Assembly: GCA_003170275.1 (NCBI GenBank)
Contig: PNAM01000106.1
Span: forward strand, 329,818 to 393,817
Length of the DNA: 64,000 bases
Source: Myxococcales bacterium
GTDB lineage: Bacteria; Myxococcota_A; Polyangia; Palsa-1104
Direction: 5' to 3'
Shown here: one piece after another, positions 1 to 8,459 of the stretch
How positions within the stretch are numbered: the first letter of the stretch is position 1
Layout of the letters: each line of letters opens with the position of its first letter
The notes under the pieces: generated by a model
What the model was told of the DNA's origin: nothing
What the model saw: the letters and a program-made list of their open reading frames with translations, nothing else
Databases searched by the model: none
Program-made: the position numbers and the translations under genes

Positions 1-543
<543 letters not shown>

Positions 544-548
544 TGGCC

Positions 549-554
549 AGGAGG
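549..554 (+). promoter_or_regulatory. Shine-Dalgarno site of mreC
   Basis: AGGAGG is a perfect anti-16S match, 8 bases before the GTG at 563. It decides this GTG as the mreC start. Confidence 0.85.
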
Positions 555-562
555 CGGTAGTC

Positions 563-1411
563 GTGACGCTGCCTCGACGCGCGCGGGAGTTCGTCATCGT
601 CGCGATCCTGCTCGCGCTGCCGGTGCTGTTCCTGCGTGCCAACCTCAAGTCTCCTTCGAACCTGAACGCGCTCGATCGGACCATCCTGCGCGTGTCGGCG
701 CCGGTGCAGTCGGGCATCGCCTCGCTGGCGCACGGCGTCGGCGGCGCGTGGACCCGCTACGTCGCGCTGTGGCATGTCTCCGACGAGAACGGCAAGCTGC
801 GCGACGAGAACGCGCGGCTCAAGACCGAGGTCGAGCGGCTCACGCACGAGGCCGCGCGCGTGCCCGAGCTGGAAGCGTTCGCCAAGCTGCGCAAGGACGT
901 CAAGGCCGAGACCCTCTCTGCGCGCGTGATCGGCGGCGAGACCTCGTCGTTCTTCCGCGTCTTTCGGGTCAAGCTCGATCGCGGCGATCTCGAGGTGCGG
1001 CCCGGCATGCCGGTACTCGCGTCGTCGGGCGTGGTGGGTCGCGTCGAGCGGGTCTTCGGACCATACTGTGACGTGATCCTGGCGTCCGATCCCAAGAGTG
1101 CGATCGACATCGTGGTGCCGCGCACCGGCGGGCGCGGCGTGCTCAAGGGGATCCCCGGTTCCAACCGTTACCGCACGCGCATCGACTACCTGCTCCGCAA
1201 GGACGAGATCGCCGAGAACGACGTGGTGGTCACCTCGGGCATCGGCGGCTTTCCGCGCAACCTCACCGTCGGCAGGGTGGTCAAGGTCGCCAAGCAGGAC
1301 TTCGGGCTCTATCAAGAGGCCGAGGTCGAGCCGGCGGTCGAGTTCGGCAAGCTGTCCGAGGTGTTGATCGTCGTCGCGCCGCCGCAAGAGACCGAAAAGG
1401 CCGAGCGGTGA
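563..1411 (+). CDS. mreC: Cell shape protein MreC
   Basis: 282 aa, normal for MreC. One N-terminal membrane helix (about residues 9-26) is followed by a coiled coil (about 70-105, rich in repeating Glu/Leu/Arg such as DENGKLRDENARLKTEVERL) and a periplasmic beta domain with the typical GMPVLASSGVVGRV stretch. MreC is the bitopic scaffold that links MreB and MreD to the PBP2-RodA synthase in the periplasm. The GTG start is supported by a perfect AGGAGG. It lies between mreB and mreD in the conserved order, so functional coupling to its neighbours is very likely. Confidence 0.95.
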   Translation: MTLPRRAREFVIVAILLALPVLFLRANLKSPSNLNALDRTILRVSAPVQSGIASLAHGVGGAWTRYVALWHVSDENGKLRDENARLKTEVERLTHEAARVPELEAFAKLRKDVKAETLSARVIGGETSSFFRVFRVKLDRGDLEVRPGMPVLASSGVVGRVERVFGPYCDVILASDPKSAIDIVVPRTGGRGVLKGIPGSNRYRTRIDYLLRKDEIAENDVVVTSGIGGFPRNLTVGRVVKVAKQDFGLYQEAEVEPAVEFGKLSEVLIVVAPPQETEKAER

Positions 1412-1418
1412 GCCAGCA

Positions 1419-1937
1419 ATGACAATGGTGCGGGGCCTGGCGTACGTGGGCCTGGCGTACGCGTCGTTGATCGTGCTCGCGTCGGCCGAAGCGCTCCTGC
1501 CGCTGCACGGTGTGGTGCCCGAGGTCGCGCTCCTGTTGGTGGTGCACATCGGGCTCGGCGGCAAGGGCTCGGCGCCGGCCGAGGTCGCGGTCGCGATGAT
1601 CATCGGCTATCTGGTCGATCTGTCCTCCGGCTCGCCGCGCGGGCTGCACGCGCTGTCGCTCGGCCTGGCGATGATCGGCGCGCGCGCGGCCGCCAGCCGC
1701 TTGATGGTCAACAACCTGTGGCAGCAGGTGGTGGTGATGCTGCTCGCCTCGTTCGCGCACGGCGCGCTGGTGGTCGCGCTCTCGTCGCCGATGTACGACG
1801 GCGAGGCGCTGCAGGCGCTGCGCCTCTTGCCCGCCACCGCGCTCGCCACCGCGCTGCTCGCGCCGTTCGTCTTCGTGTTCTTGCGGCGCATCGATCGCAA
1901 GCTGATCCGCGATCCGCACGCGCTGAGGGCCGGCTAG
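1419..1937 (+). CDS. mreD: Rod shape-determining protein MreD
   Basis: 172 aa and strongly hydrophobic, with about five predicted membrane helices. The stretch DLSSGSPRGLHALSLGL matches the conserved D-x-x-x-G-x-x-x-G-x-x-A motif region of MreD. MreD is an inner-membrane component of the elongasome. Sequence identity is low in this family, so position (7 bases after mreC, immediately before mrdA) carries much of the weight. The ATG at 1419 is the first in-frame start after the mreC stop. Confidence 0.9.
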   Translation: MTMVRGLAYVGLAYASLIVLASAEALLPLHGVVPEVALLLVVHIGLGGKGSAPAEVAVAMIIGYLVDLSSGSPRGLHALSLGLAMIGARAAASRLMVNNLWQQVVVMLLASFAHGALVVALSSPMYDGEALQALRLLPATALATALLAPFVFVFLRRIDRKLIRDPHALRAG

Positions 1938-1938
1938 C

Positions 1939-3879
1939 GTGAACCGCTCCAACATCACGCCGCGCGCCAAGGGCACGCAGGCGCCGCTGCGCCGCTTCTT
2001 CTGGGCGCAGCTGTTCGTCGGGCTCGCGTTCCTGCTGCTCGCCGGCCGGCTGTGGCAGCTGCAGGTGCTCTCCGGCGATCACTATTTCAAGAAGAGCGCC
2101 GACAACTTCGTCAAGGATCTGGAGCTGCCGGCCACGCGCGGCCAGGTGCGCGATCACAAGGGCCGCCCGCTCGCCGACAACCGTCCCGCCTACGACGTGA
2201 TGATCACGCCGCGCTTTTTCACCGACGAGGCGTTGCAGGCGCTCGCGCACTACCTGCACCTCGACGACGAGACGGTCGATCAGGTCAAGGCCAAGGTGCG
2301 CGACAAGCACGGGCTCGATCGCTTCCGCCAGGTGATGGCGTTCGAGGACATCAGCCGCGACGATCTGGCGCTGCTCGAGTCCGAGCAACTAGAGCTCCCC
2401 GGCGTGCACGTGACCGCCGCGGCGCACCGCAGCTATCCGCACGGCACGCTGGCGGCGCACGTGCTCGGCTACATGAACGAGATCACCGCCGAGGAGCTGA
2501 CCGAGCACCGCGAGCAGGGCTATCACAACGGCGACTACGTGGGCCGCTCGGGGCTGGAGCGGCAGTGGGAGTCGTTTCTGCGCGGCAAGGACGGCGTCGA
2601 GCGCATCGTCGTCGACGCGAAAGGGCAGCGTAAGCTCGATCTCGAGACCTCCGATCTCGACGCGATCATCGGCGCGCAAAGGCGCATCGATGCGGTGCCG
2701 GGCCACGATCTGGTGACCTCGCTCGATCTCGATCTGCAGCAGGCGGTCGAGGACGCGATCAAGAAGCACAAGTCGGCGGCCGCCGCGGTCGTCGACGTGG
2801 AGACCGGACGCATCCTGGCGCTCGGCTCGTGGCCCGAGGTGGATCCCAACCGGCTCACCGGCCGGGTGTCGAAGGGCGAGCTCGAGCAGCTCACCACCGA
2901 TCCGGCGCGCCCGCTGATCGACAAGTCGCTGCGCGAAAACTACTTCCCCGGCTCGACCTTCAAGGTGGTGCCGATGCTCGCAGGGCTCGAGGACGCGCTG
3001 GTCGATCCCGACGAGAAGATCATCTGCCGCGGAGCGATCCAATACGGCAAGCGCTGGTTCCACTGCCCCGAGTCGCACGGCCCGGTGAACCTGCACAAGG
3101 CGCTCGCCGAGTCGTGCGACGTCTTCTTCTACAACCTCGGCGATCGCGTCGGCCTCGACCCGATGGCGCGCGTGGCCGCCGATCTCGGTTATGGCGCGCC
3201 CACCGGGCTCGGCCTGAACGGCGAGGTGGCCGGCTTCATTCCGACCGTCGACTTCTACAAGAAGAAGGGCGATTTCCAGAAGGGCATGGTGCTCAACACC
3301 TCGATCGGGCAGGGCGACACCAAGGTCACCGTGCTGCAGGTCGCGATGGCCTACGCGGCTATAGCCAACGGCGGCAAGCTGTGGGTGCCGCAGGTGGTCG
3401 AGCGCATCGAGACGCCGGCGGGCAAGGTGGTGCAGGAGTTTCCGCCGCGCCTGCGCCATCAGCTCGCCGCGTCGCCGGAGATGCTGCAGCGCGTGCGCTC
3501 GGCGCTCTACGACGCGGTGAACGATCCCAAGGGCACCAGCTACGCGGCGCGCGTGCCGGGGCTGGACGTGGCGGGCAAGACCGGCACCGCGCAGGTGCGC
3601 AACAACCGGCACACGCGCGATCTGCAGGAAGGCGACCTCAACGCCGACCACGCCTGGTTCGCCAGCTTCGCGCCCGCGCACCATCCGAAGATCGCGGTGG
3701 TGGTGCTGGTCGAGCACGGCGGCTTCGGCGCCAAGGCCGCGGCGCCGGTGGCGATGGAGATCTACAAGGGATATTTCGGCAAGGTCGCGCCCGAGCTGCG
3801 CCCGAAGACCTGGATCGCCGAGGACAGCACGCGCGCACCGCTCGAGACCACGCCGACGCCGACGAGCGGCGGCCGGTAG
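1939..3879 (+). CDS. mrdA: Peptidoglycan transpeptidase PBP2 (MrdA)
   Basis: 646 aa class B penicillin-binding protein. A membrane anchor (about residues 25-42) is followed by the dimerisation/pedestal domain and the transpeptidase domain. The three catalytic motifs are visible: SxxK as S339-T-F-K, SxD as S392-C-D, and KTG at K547 (GKTGTAQV). PBP2 cross-links new lateral-wall glycan made by RodA. The GTG start is one base after the mreD stop, and rodA begins one base after this gene, so the three are probably translated together. All catalytic residues are intact. Confidence 0.96.
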   Translation: MNRSNITPRAKGTQAPLRRFFWAQLFVGLAFLLLAGRLWQLQVLSGDHYFKKSADNFVKDLELPATRGQVRDHKGRPLADNRPAYDVMITPRFFTDEALQALAHYLHLDDETVDQVKAKVRDKHGLDRFRQVMAFEDISRDDLALLESEQLELPGVHVTAAAHRSYPHGTLAAHVLGYMNEITAEELTEHREQGYHNGDYVGRSGLERQWESFLRGKDGVERIVVDAKGQRKLDLETSDLDAIIGAQRRIDAVPGHDLVTSLDLDLQQAVEDAIKKHKSAAAAVVDVETGRILALGSWPEVDPNRLTGRVSKGELEQLTTDPARPLIDKSLRENYFPGSTFKVVPMLAGLEDALVDPDEKIICRGAIQYGKRWFHCPESHGPVNLHKALAESCDVFFYNLGDRVGLDPMARVAADLGYGAPTGLGLNGEVAGFIPTVDFYKKKGDFQKGMVLNTSIGQGDTKVTVLQVAMAYAAIANGGKLWVPQVVERIETPAGKVVQEFPPRLRHQLAASPEMLQRVRSALYDAVNDPKGTSYAARVPGLDVAGKTGTAQVRNNRHTRDLQEGDLNADHAWFASFAPAHHPKIAVVVLVEHGGFGAKAAAPVAMEIYKGYFGKVAPELRPKTWIAEDSTRAPLETTPTPTSGGR

Positions 3880-3880
3880 C

Positions 3881-4996
3881 ATGTTCGCGCGCGGCGTCAC
3901 CCCTGCGCTCCGCAAGCTACGTGCGCAGTTCGACTGGCCGCTGGCCGGCGCGATCGCGGCGATCATCGTCATCGGCCTGGTGAACCTGTACTCGGCGACG
4001 CGCGTGGCGCCGCACGGGCTGTACCAGCAGCAGCTGGTGTGGTTCATCGCCGGCTTCGTGGTGTTCGTCGCCACCGCCGCGATCGACTATCGCGCCTACG
4101 AGCGGCTCGCCTACGCGATCTACGGCGTGGGGCTGGTGCTGCTGGTCGCCGTGCTGGTGGGCGGCAAGGTGGTCAAGGGATCGAGCCGCTGGTTGGCCAT
4201 TGGTCCCGTCGGCGTGCAGCCGTCGGAGCTGGCCAAGATCGCGGTGATCATCGCGCTCGCCAAGATCTTCTCCGGAGATCCGATGGACCTCGCGCTGCGC
4301 CCGTGGGCCTACGTCGCCGGCGCGCTCGGGCTCATGGGCCTGCCCATGCTGCTGGTCATGAAGCAGCCCGATCTCGGTACCGCGCTCATCCTCTACCTCA
4401 TCGGCACCACCATCATGATGGTGGTCTCGCTGCAGCTGCACGTGAAGCTGCTCACCATCGGCCTCGAGCTGGTCGCCGGCACCGCGCTGTTCCTCTTCAA
4501 GCTGCACGGCTATCAGAAGAAACGCATCCTCACGTTCATCGATCCGTCGCTCGATCCGTCGGGCGCCGGCTGGCACGCGCGCCAGGCGATCTTCGCGGTC
4601 GGCTCGGGGCGCTGGACCGGCAAGGGCTGGACTCACGGCACACAGAACCAGCTGCAGTTCCTCCCCGAGCACTGGACCGATTTTCCGTTCGCCGTGTGGG
4701 CGGAGGAGTGGGGCTTCCTCGGCTGCATGCTGCTGCTCGGCTGCTACCTCTTCTTGATCCTGTGGGCGCTCAACCTCGCCGCCGAAGCCCGCGATCGTTT
4801 CGCGCAAGTCGTCTGTGTCGGCTCCGCCGCGCTCCTCTTCTGGCACGTCTTCTTCAACATCGGCATGGTCGCCGGCATCCTCCCTGTCGTCGGCGTAACC
4901 CTGCCCCTCATCTCCTACGGCGGCTCGTCGCTCTTGACCGTCATGGTCGCCCTCGGCCTCCTCATGAACGTCTCCATCCGCCGCTACGCCTACTGA
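3881..4996 (+). CDS. rodA: Peptidoglycan glycosyltransferase RodA
   Basis: 371 aa SEDS-family membrane protein with about ten helices. Family hallmarks are visible: GSSRWLAIGPVGVQPSELAK, the MKQPDLGTALIL stretch holding the catalytic Asp, FLPEHWTDFPFAVWAEEWG in the large loop, and the C-terminal TLPLISYGGSSLL. RodA polymerises lipid II into glycan strands with PBP2 (upstream neighbour) as cross-linking partner. It is the last gene of the elongasome operon; the next promoter starts two bases after its stop codon. Confidence 0.96.
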   Translation: MFARGVTPALRKLRAQFDWPLAGAIAAIIVIGLVNLYSATRVAPHGLYQQQLVWFIAGFVVFVATAAIDYRAYERLAYAIYGVGLVLLVAVLVGGKVVKGSSRWLAIGPVGVQPSELAKIAVIIALAKIFSGDPMDLALRPWAYVAGALGLMGLPMLLVMKQPDLGTALILYLIGTTIMMVVSLQLHVKLLTIGLELVAGTALFLFKLHGYQKKRILTFIDPSLDPSGAGWHARQAIFAVGSGRWTGKGWTHGTQNQLQFLPEHWTDFPFAVWAEEWGFLGCMLLLGCYLFLILWALNLAAEARDRFAQVVCVGSAALLFWHVFFNIGMVAGILPVVGVTLPLISYGGSSLLTVMVALGLLMNVSIRRYAY

Positions 4997-4997
4997 C

Positions 4998-5033
4998 TTG
5001 CCGCCAGGTTCGTGTGCGCATATATTATGCGCA
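4998..5033 (+). promoter_or_regulatory. ccdAB promoter and overlapping palindromic operator
   Basis: TTGCCG (4998-5003) and TATATT (5021-5026) are spaced 17 bases apart, a good sigma-70 layout. A perfect 8-base inverted repeat TGCGCATA-TAT-TATGCGCA (5015-5033) covers the -10 and the start-codon region. The predicted start site is about 5033, the A of an ATG. CcdA antitoxins are known to autorepress their operons by binding palindromic DNA through their N-terminal ribbon-helix-helix domain, so this is a credible operator. The promoter begins right after the rodA stop. Confidence 0.75.
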
Positions 5034-5266
5034 TGACTGCCCGAGCGAAAAAGGCGCCTACCAATCTGTCCGTGCGGATCGATCTGGTTCGCCGGGCGAA
5101 GGCCTTGAAGCTCAACCTGTCGGAGATCATCGAGACGGCGCTCGAGAAGACCATTCAGGACATCGAGCGCGAGCAGTGGTTGGCGAGGAACCAAGAGGGG
5201 ATCCACGAATACAACGCCCGGGTCGAGAAACACGGGGTGTTCAGCGACGGGCGGCGTCGGTTCTGA
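5033..5266 (+). CDS. ccdA: Antitoxin CcdA (type II toxin-antitoxin)
   Basis: 77 aa from the ATG at 5033. The N-terminal half fits a ribbon-helix-helix DNA-binding domain (NLSVRIDLVRRAKALKLNLS). The C-terminal half fits the CcdB-wrapping tail: REQWLARNQEGIHEYN resembles the ERWKAENQEG stretch of F-plasmid CcdA. It neutralises the gyrase toxin CcdB and probably represses its own promoter. In-frame alternatives are GTG at 5012 and ATG at 5027; 5033 is preferred because the -10 hexamer places transcription start there, implying a leaderless message. The stop overlaps the ccdB start (TGATG), which couples the pair. Base composition looks less GC-rich than rodA, consistent with horizontal acquisition. 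Confidence 0.88.
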   Translation: MTARAKKAPTNLSVRIDLVRRAKALKLNLSEIIETALEKTIQDIEREQWLARNQEGIHEYNARVEKHGVFSDGRRRF

Positions 5267-5574
5267 TGGCTCAGTTCGACGTCCATCGGAATCCGCGCGG
5301 CGGCGCATTTCCGCTCCTGCTCGATGTTCAAGCGGAGCTGCTCTCGCAACTCGCGACACGCGTGGTCGTTCCCCTGGCGGCCGCCCGACGGTGGGGTGCG
5401 AAACCGATGACCCGCCTCAACCCGACCGCAAGGCTGGGGCGGACCGAGTATGTGCTCGTGTTTCAGGAGCTCGCTGCGATCCCGAGAGCTGCGCTGGGCG
5501 TCCGTGTCGGCTCACTCGCCTCACGTCGCGCGGAGCTGATCGCCGCGCTCGATCTGCTGTTCACCGGCGTCTAA
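5266..5574 (+). CDS. ccdB: Toxin CcdB, DNA gyrase poison
   Basis: 102 aa, the family length (about 101). It starts MAQFDVHRNP, shows the conserved LLLDVQAELL and VVVPLAAAR strands, and ends AALDLLFTGV. CcdB traps the gyrase-DNA cleavage complex. In F-plasmid CcdB the last residues are Trp-Gly-Ile, with Trp important for gyrase binding; here the equivalent is Thr-Gly-Val, as in the chromosomal Vibrio fischeri-type subgroup as I recall it, so loss of Trp need not mean inactivity. The ATG overlaps the ccdA stop by one base. The 3' end overlaps the convergent downstream gene by 14 bases. No internal stop, so it appears intact. Confidence 0.88.
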   Translation: MAQFDVHRNPRGGAFPLLLDVQAELLSQLATRVVVPLAAARRWGAKPMTRLNPTARLGRTEYVLVFQELAAIPRAALGVRVGSLASRRAELIAALDLLFTGV

Positions 5575-5923
5575 TCGGCCAATCGGTGAGGGCGTTGTAG
5601 ATGAAGTTGAAGACGCCGAGGCTGACCACGACCCAGGCGGCGGCGGTGCCCGGGAACAGCACGAGCGGGCCGACGATGAACGGGGCCGGCGCCACCCATT
5701 CGACCAGCGAATGAACGCGCGGCGGAATGAGCTTGATGACCCCGAGCGGATAGTCCGTCGTCAGGTTCAACACGAGAGCAGCGCCGCCCGCGCCCCACGT
5801 GTAGTACGCGGCCAGCCCGGAGCCCGCATAGCCGAGCAACCAGGGTGCGGCTAGGGCAACGACGATGAACAGCGCATCGAAGAGCGCATGCAGGCGCAGC
5901 GGGACCAGTCGAAAGATTGGCAT
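5561..5923 (-). CDS. Small four-helix membrane protein with internal duplication
   Basis: 120 aa, four predicted membrane helices. The protein looks like two copies of one hairpin: RLHALFDALFIVVALAAP...LTTDYPLG and RVHSLVEWVAPAPFIVGP...LTDWPIRR, each beginning with Arg-x-His and ending with Thr-Asp-aromatic-Pro. The layout is reminiscent of SPW-repeat membrane proteins, but I cannot name the family with certainty. No function is assigned. It is convergent with ccdB, overlapping its last 14 bases, and lies 13 bases downstream of the thioredoxin-like gene end, though transcribed separately from ATG 5923. Confidence 0.7.
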   Translation of the reverse strand: MPIFRLVPLRLHALFDALFIVVALAAPWLLGYAGSGLAAYYTWGAGGAALVLNLTTDYPLGVIKLIPPRVHSLVEWVAPAPFIVGPLVLFPGTAAAWVVVSLGVFNFIYNALTDWPIRRR

Positions 5924-5936
5924 CGGCGTGTGCTTA

Positions 5937-7397
5937 TCACGGAAGGGTCAGGACGCCGGGTGAGAACGGTCGAACCTCGGTCAGCGTCGGCGAGGTGAGG
6001 AACCGCATTGCTGCGTCGCGCAGTTGGTTGTCGCGGAGACGAATGGCGAGGCGCGCGACCGCGAGGTTTTCTTCGACGATGCGCGCGGGTCTTGTGAACA
6101 CGCCGGTCGAATCGGCGGCGGCGGGCGCGGTGACGAAGCCCGCATCGGGGTGGCGGAAGTGCGCGTCGATGAACGCGGCGGCGGCCCGTGCGCGCGAGAG
6201 CCATGGGCCTTTCGGGTCGACCGCGTTCAGGCGCAGGTAGGCGTCGGCCATCGCCAGGCTGTCGCCGAGATACGGGCCGGCGCGGTCGACCTCGCCGTGG
6301 CGGTAGCCGCCGTCGGGCAGGCGGCGGTTGGTCTCGATGAGCTCGGCGGCGCGGCGCGCGCGCTCGAGGAGGGCGGCGTCGTGCGTGACCGCGTAGAGCT
6401 CGACCAGCGCGCCGATCGCCCAGCCGTTTTCGCGCGGGTAGATGTGCTTGTCGATGCGCGGCATGCCCAGCTTGCGCCGGCCGGCATCGTCGCTGGCGTA
6501 GTAGACGTGGCCGGTGGTTTTCTCGTCGAGGTCGGCGTCCTGGCTGGTGTAGAACGCGCCGTCGGGGCTGGTCATGAACGCGGCCAGATAGCGCGCGATC
6601 GCCTGGGCCGCCTCGAGGTGAGCGGGGCTCTTCCAGCGGCGATAGGCCGCCACGTACATGCGAATCGCGTCCGTTTGAACGGACATGATCTTTTCGTAAT
6701 GAGGCGAGCTCCAATCGAGCTTGTCGGAATATTGGTACATGCCGCCCCACACCGGATCGATCAGCGCCAGCGCCGCGTCGAGCGTCTTCTTCGCCATCGG
6801 CCGGTAGCGCGGCTCGGCGAGCGCGTACTCGAGCGGCTCGGCGTCGACGAACTTGTGCACCGTTCCCCAGCCGCCCCACTTCTGGTCGTACGCGCCGGCG
6901 AAGAACTGCTCGAGCGCCTTTTTCTGCGCCGCGCCCGGCACCAGCGCGTTCGACTTCTGCCACGGTATCTCCGGCTGCACCGACGGGCCGGGCGTCGGGT
7001 CGTCGACCAGCTCCTGCAGCATCGACGCCATCCGTTCGGGCGGAAGATAGCCGCGCCGCTTGACCAACTCCGAGCCGTCGGGCGCGAACACGATGGTCGC
7101 CGGCCAGCCGTAGTCTTCGTAGCGCCGCGACAGATCCGGATCGGCGTCCTGGTCGGCCTTGATGGCGATGTACTTGGCGCCGATCAGCGCGACCACCTTC
7201 GGATCGCGGTAGGTGGTGTCCTCCATGACGTGGCACCAATGGCACCACACCGCGCCCAGATCGAGGATCACCAGGCGGTGCTCCTGCTTGGCGCGCGCGA
7301 ACAGCGCGTTCGAATACGATTCCCAACGAATCTGCGGCCCTTCGGCGCCCGACGCCACCGCGCTCGAGAGCAGAACCACTGCGAGCAGTCGCTTCAT
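5937..7397 (-). CDS. Secreted thioredoxin-like (DUF255/YyaL-type) protein
   Basis: 486 aa. A cleavable signal peptide (MKRLLAVVLLSSAVASGAEG) leads into a thioredoxin fold with the redox motif C52-H-W-C55, typical of the DUF255/DsbH group (WCHWCHVME). The remaining 350 residues form a helical alpha/alpha-toroid-like domain as in YyaL/SSP411 proteins, but the whole is shorter than the usual 600-700 aa. It probably acts as a periplasmic thiol-disulfide or quality-control protein; the substrate is unknown. The ATG overlaps the stop of the upstream membrane-protein gene (ATGA), so the two are translationally coupled. Confidence 0.82.
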   Translation of the reverse strand: MKRLLAVVLLSSAVASGAEGPQIRWESYSNALFARAKQEHRLVILDLGAVWCHWCHVMEDTTYRDPKVVALIGAKYIAIKADQDADPDLSRRYEDYGWPATIVFAPDGSELVKRRGYLPPERMASMLQELVDDPTPGPSVQPEIPWQKSNALVPGAAQKKALEQFFAGAYDQKWGGWGTVHKFVDAEPLEYALAEPRYRPMAKKTLDAALALIDPVWGGMYQYSDKLDWSSPHYEKIMSVQTDAIRMYVAAYRRWKSPAHLEAAQAIARYLAAFMTSPDGAFYTSQDADLDEKTTGHVYYASDDAGRRKLGMPRIDKHIYPRENGWAIGALVELYAVTHDAALLERARRAAELIETNRRLPDGGYRHGEVDRAGPYLGDSLAMADAYLRLNAVDPKGPWLSRARAAAAFIDAHFRHPDAGFVTAPAAADSTGVFTRPARIVEENLAVARLAIRLRDNQLRDAAMRFLTSPTLTEVRPFSPGVLTLP

Positions 7398-8446
7398 GGT
7401 CTGACCAACTCCCGGTTGAGGTCGTACTGCTTGAACTTCCAGATCACGCCGTCGAGGTAGTAGTGCCCGAGCGTGAGCGCGGTCCACAGCGTCAAGGCGA
7501 AGGTCTCGAACGAGATCTGCACCACCCGCGTGACCAGGAACGCCAGCGTGTACACGCCCGCCGCGCACAGCGCGATCATGCCCACGTAGGCCAGCGAGCG
7601 GCCGGGCTGCGAGACGTACGAGATGAAACGCGCGTCGGGATCGGGCTGCCCGCCGTAGCGCCGCCGGTTGTACAGCCACACGATCGCGATGTACTGGATC
7701 GCGTGCCACAGCGCCGCGGCGGCGAACGCGCTGGTGCCGTTCTTGATCACCAGGTACGGCATGACGAACCCGAACGCGTTGCAGCACAGGTACACCGGCC
7801 GGATGAGCGGGAGGTTCGCGCGTCGCGTCCACACCGCGACGTAGGCGACCGCCAGCGTCACGACGAGCGCGCCGAACGCGTTGACCATCCACGCGCGCGG
7901 CACCACGTGCAGCACCTCCACGCCGAACAGATCCCACGGCCCGGTGTACAGGCGGTGCAGCACGCACCACGCCGCGGGCAGGAAGATCAGCGCTTTTTCG
8001 AGCGTTCCCTCGAGGCTGCCGACCGCGCCGTGCTTGCGCTGGTAGATCTTCAGGATGCCCCAGCTCTGCGCCGCGAAGTGCCACGACGCCCAATAGAAGA
8101 TCACCGTGCGCACCAGCTGCGGGCCGATCCCGTCGGTGACGTTGCACGCGATCGCGAACGTCCCGGCGATCCCCGGCATCAGCCAGTAGTGCACCGGCCG
8201 GCGAAAGCGCTCCTTGCGCGGCAGGTAGACGCGCGTCCAGGTCGAGATCAGGTGCGGCCCGTTGGCGAACGCGACCGCGATCAGCACGTAATGCCCGGGC
8301 ACGCGCAAGAGGTCGGAGGCGATCCACGGCCCGATCGTCGACAGCGTCACGCCGACGAACAGCAGCAGATCCACCGCCGGCGAAACCATCCAGTTCGCCG
8401 CCGCCGGCCTCTTGTCCGCCTGCGCCAGGATCGCCGCCCGCTGCAT
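7394..8446 (-). CDS. Polytopic membrane protein of unknown function
   Basis: 350 aa with about eight to nine predicted membrane helices. Histidine-containing segments recur (VPGHYVLIAVAFANGPHLIS, ASWHFAAQSWG, ALWHAIQYIAIVWLYNRRR, LGHYYLDGVIWKFKQYDLNR), suggesting metal or cofactor binding within the membrane, but I do not recognise a named family. It is coupled by a 4-base overlap to the downstream thioredoxin-like gene, so a shared redox or maturation role is possible. The start is supported by TATACT at 8453-8458 (minus strand), seven bases before the ATG, implying a leaderless message. Confidence 0.7.
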   Translation of the reverse strand: MQRAAILAQADKRPAAANWMVSPAVDLLLFVGVTLSTIGPWIASDLLRVPGHYVLIAVAFANGPHLISTWTRVYLPRKERFRRPVHYWLMPGIAGTFAIACNVTDGIGPQLVRTVIFYWASWHFAAQSWGILKIYQRKHGAVGSLEGTLEKALIFLPAAWCVLHRLYTGPWDLFGVEVLHVVPRAWMVNAFGALVVTLAVAYVAVWTRRANLPLIRPVYLCCNAFGFVMPYLVIKNGTSAFAAAALWHAIQYIAIVWLYNRRRYGGQPDPDARFISYVSQPGRSLAYVGMIALCAAGVYTLAFLVTRVVQISFETFALTLWTALTLGHYYLDGVIWKFKQYDLNRELVRP

Positions 8447-8452
8447 GCCCGG

Positions 8453-8458
8453 AGTATA
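8453..8458 (-). promoter_or_regulatory. -10 hexamer positioned for leaderless transcription
   Basis: TATACT on the minus strand; counting seven bases downstream lands on the A of the ATG at 8446. No Shine-Dalgarno sequence precedes this ATG. No convincing -35 is seen. Confidence 0.6.
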
Positions 8459-8459
8459 G

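Noticed and set aside
2389-4074. 561-codon frame antisense to mrdA
   Set aside because: Composition is typical of a shadow frame (His, Arg, Leu, Val-rich), no recognisable domain, and mrdA is certain on the other strand.
3917-5359. Long open frame antisense to rodA and ccdAB
   Set aside because: High GC makes antisense frames open by default; the translation is His/Arg/Asp-rich without motifs, while rodA and ccdAB have clear family signatures.
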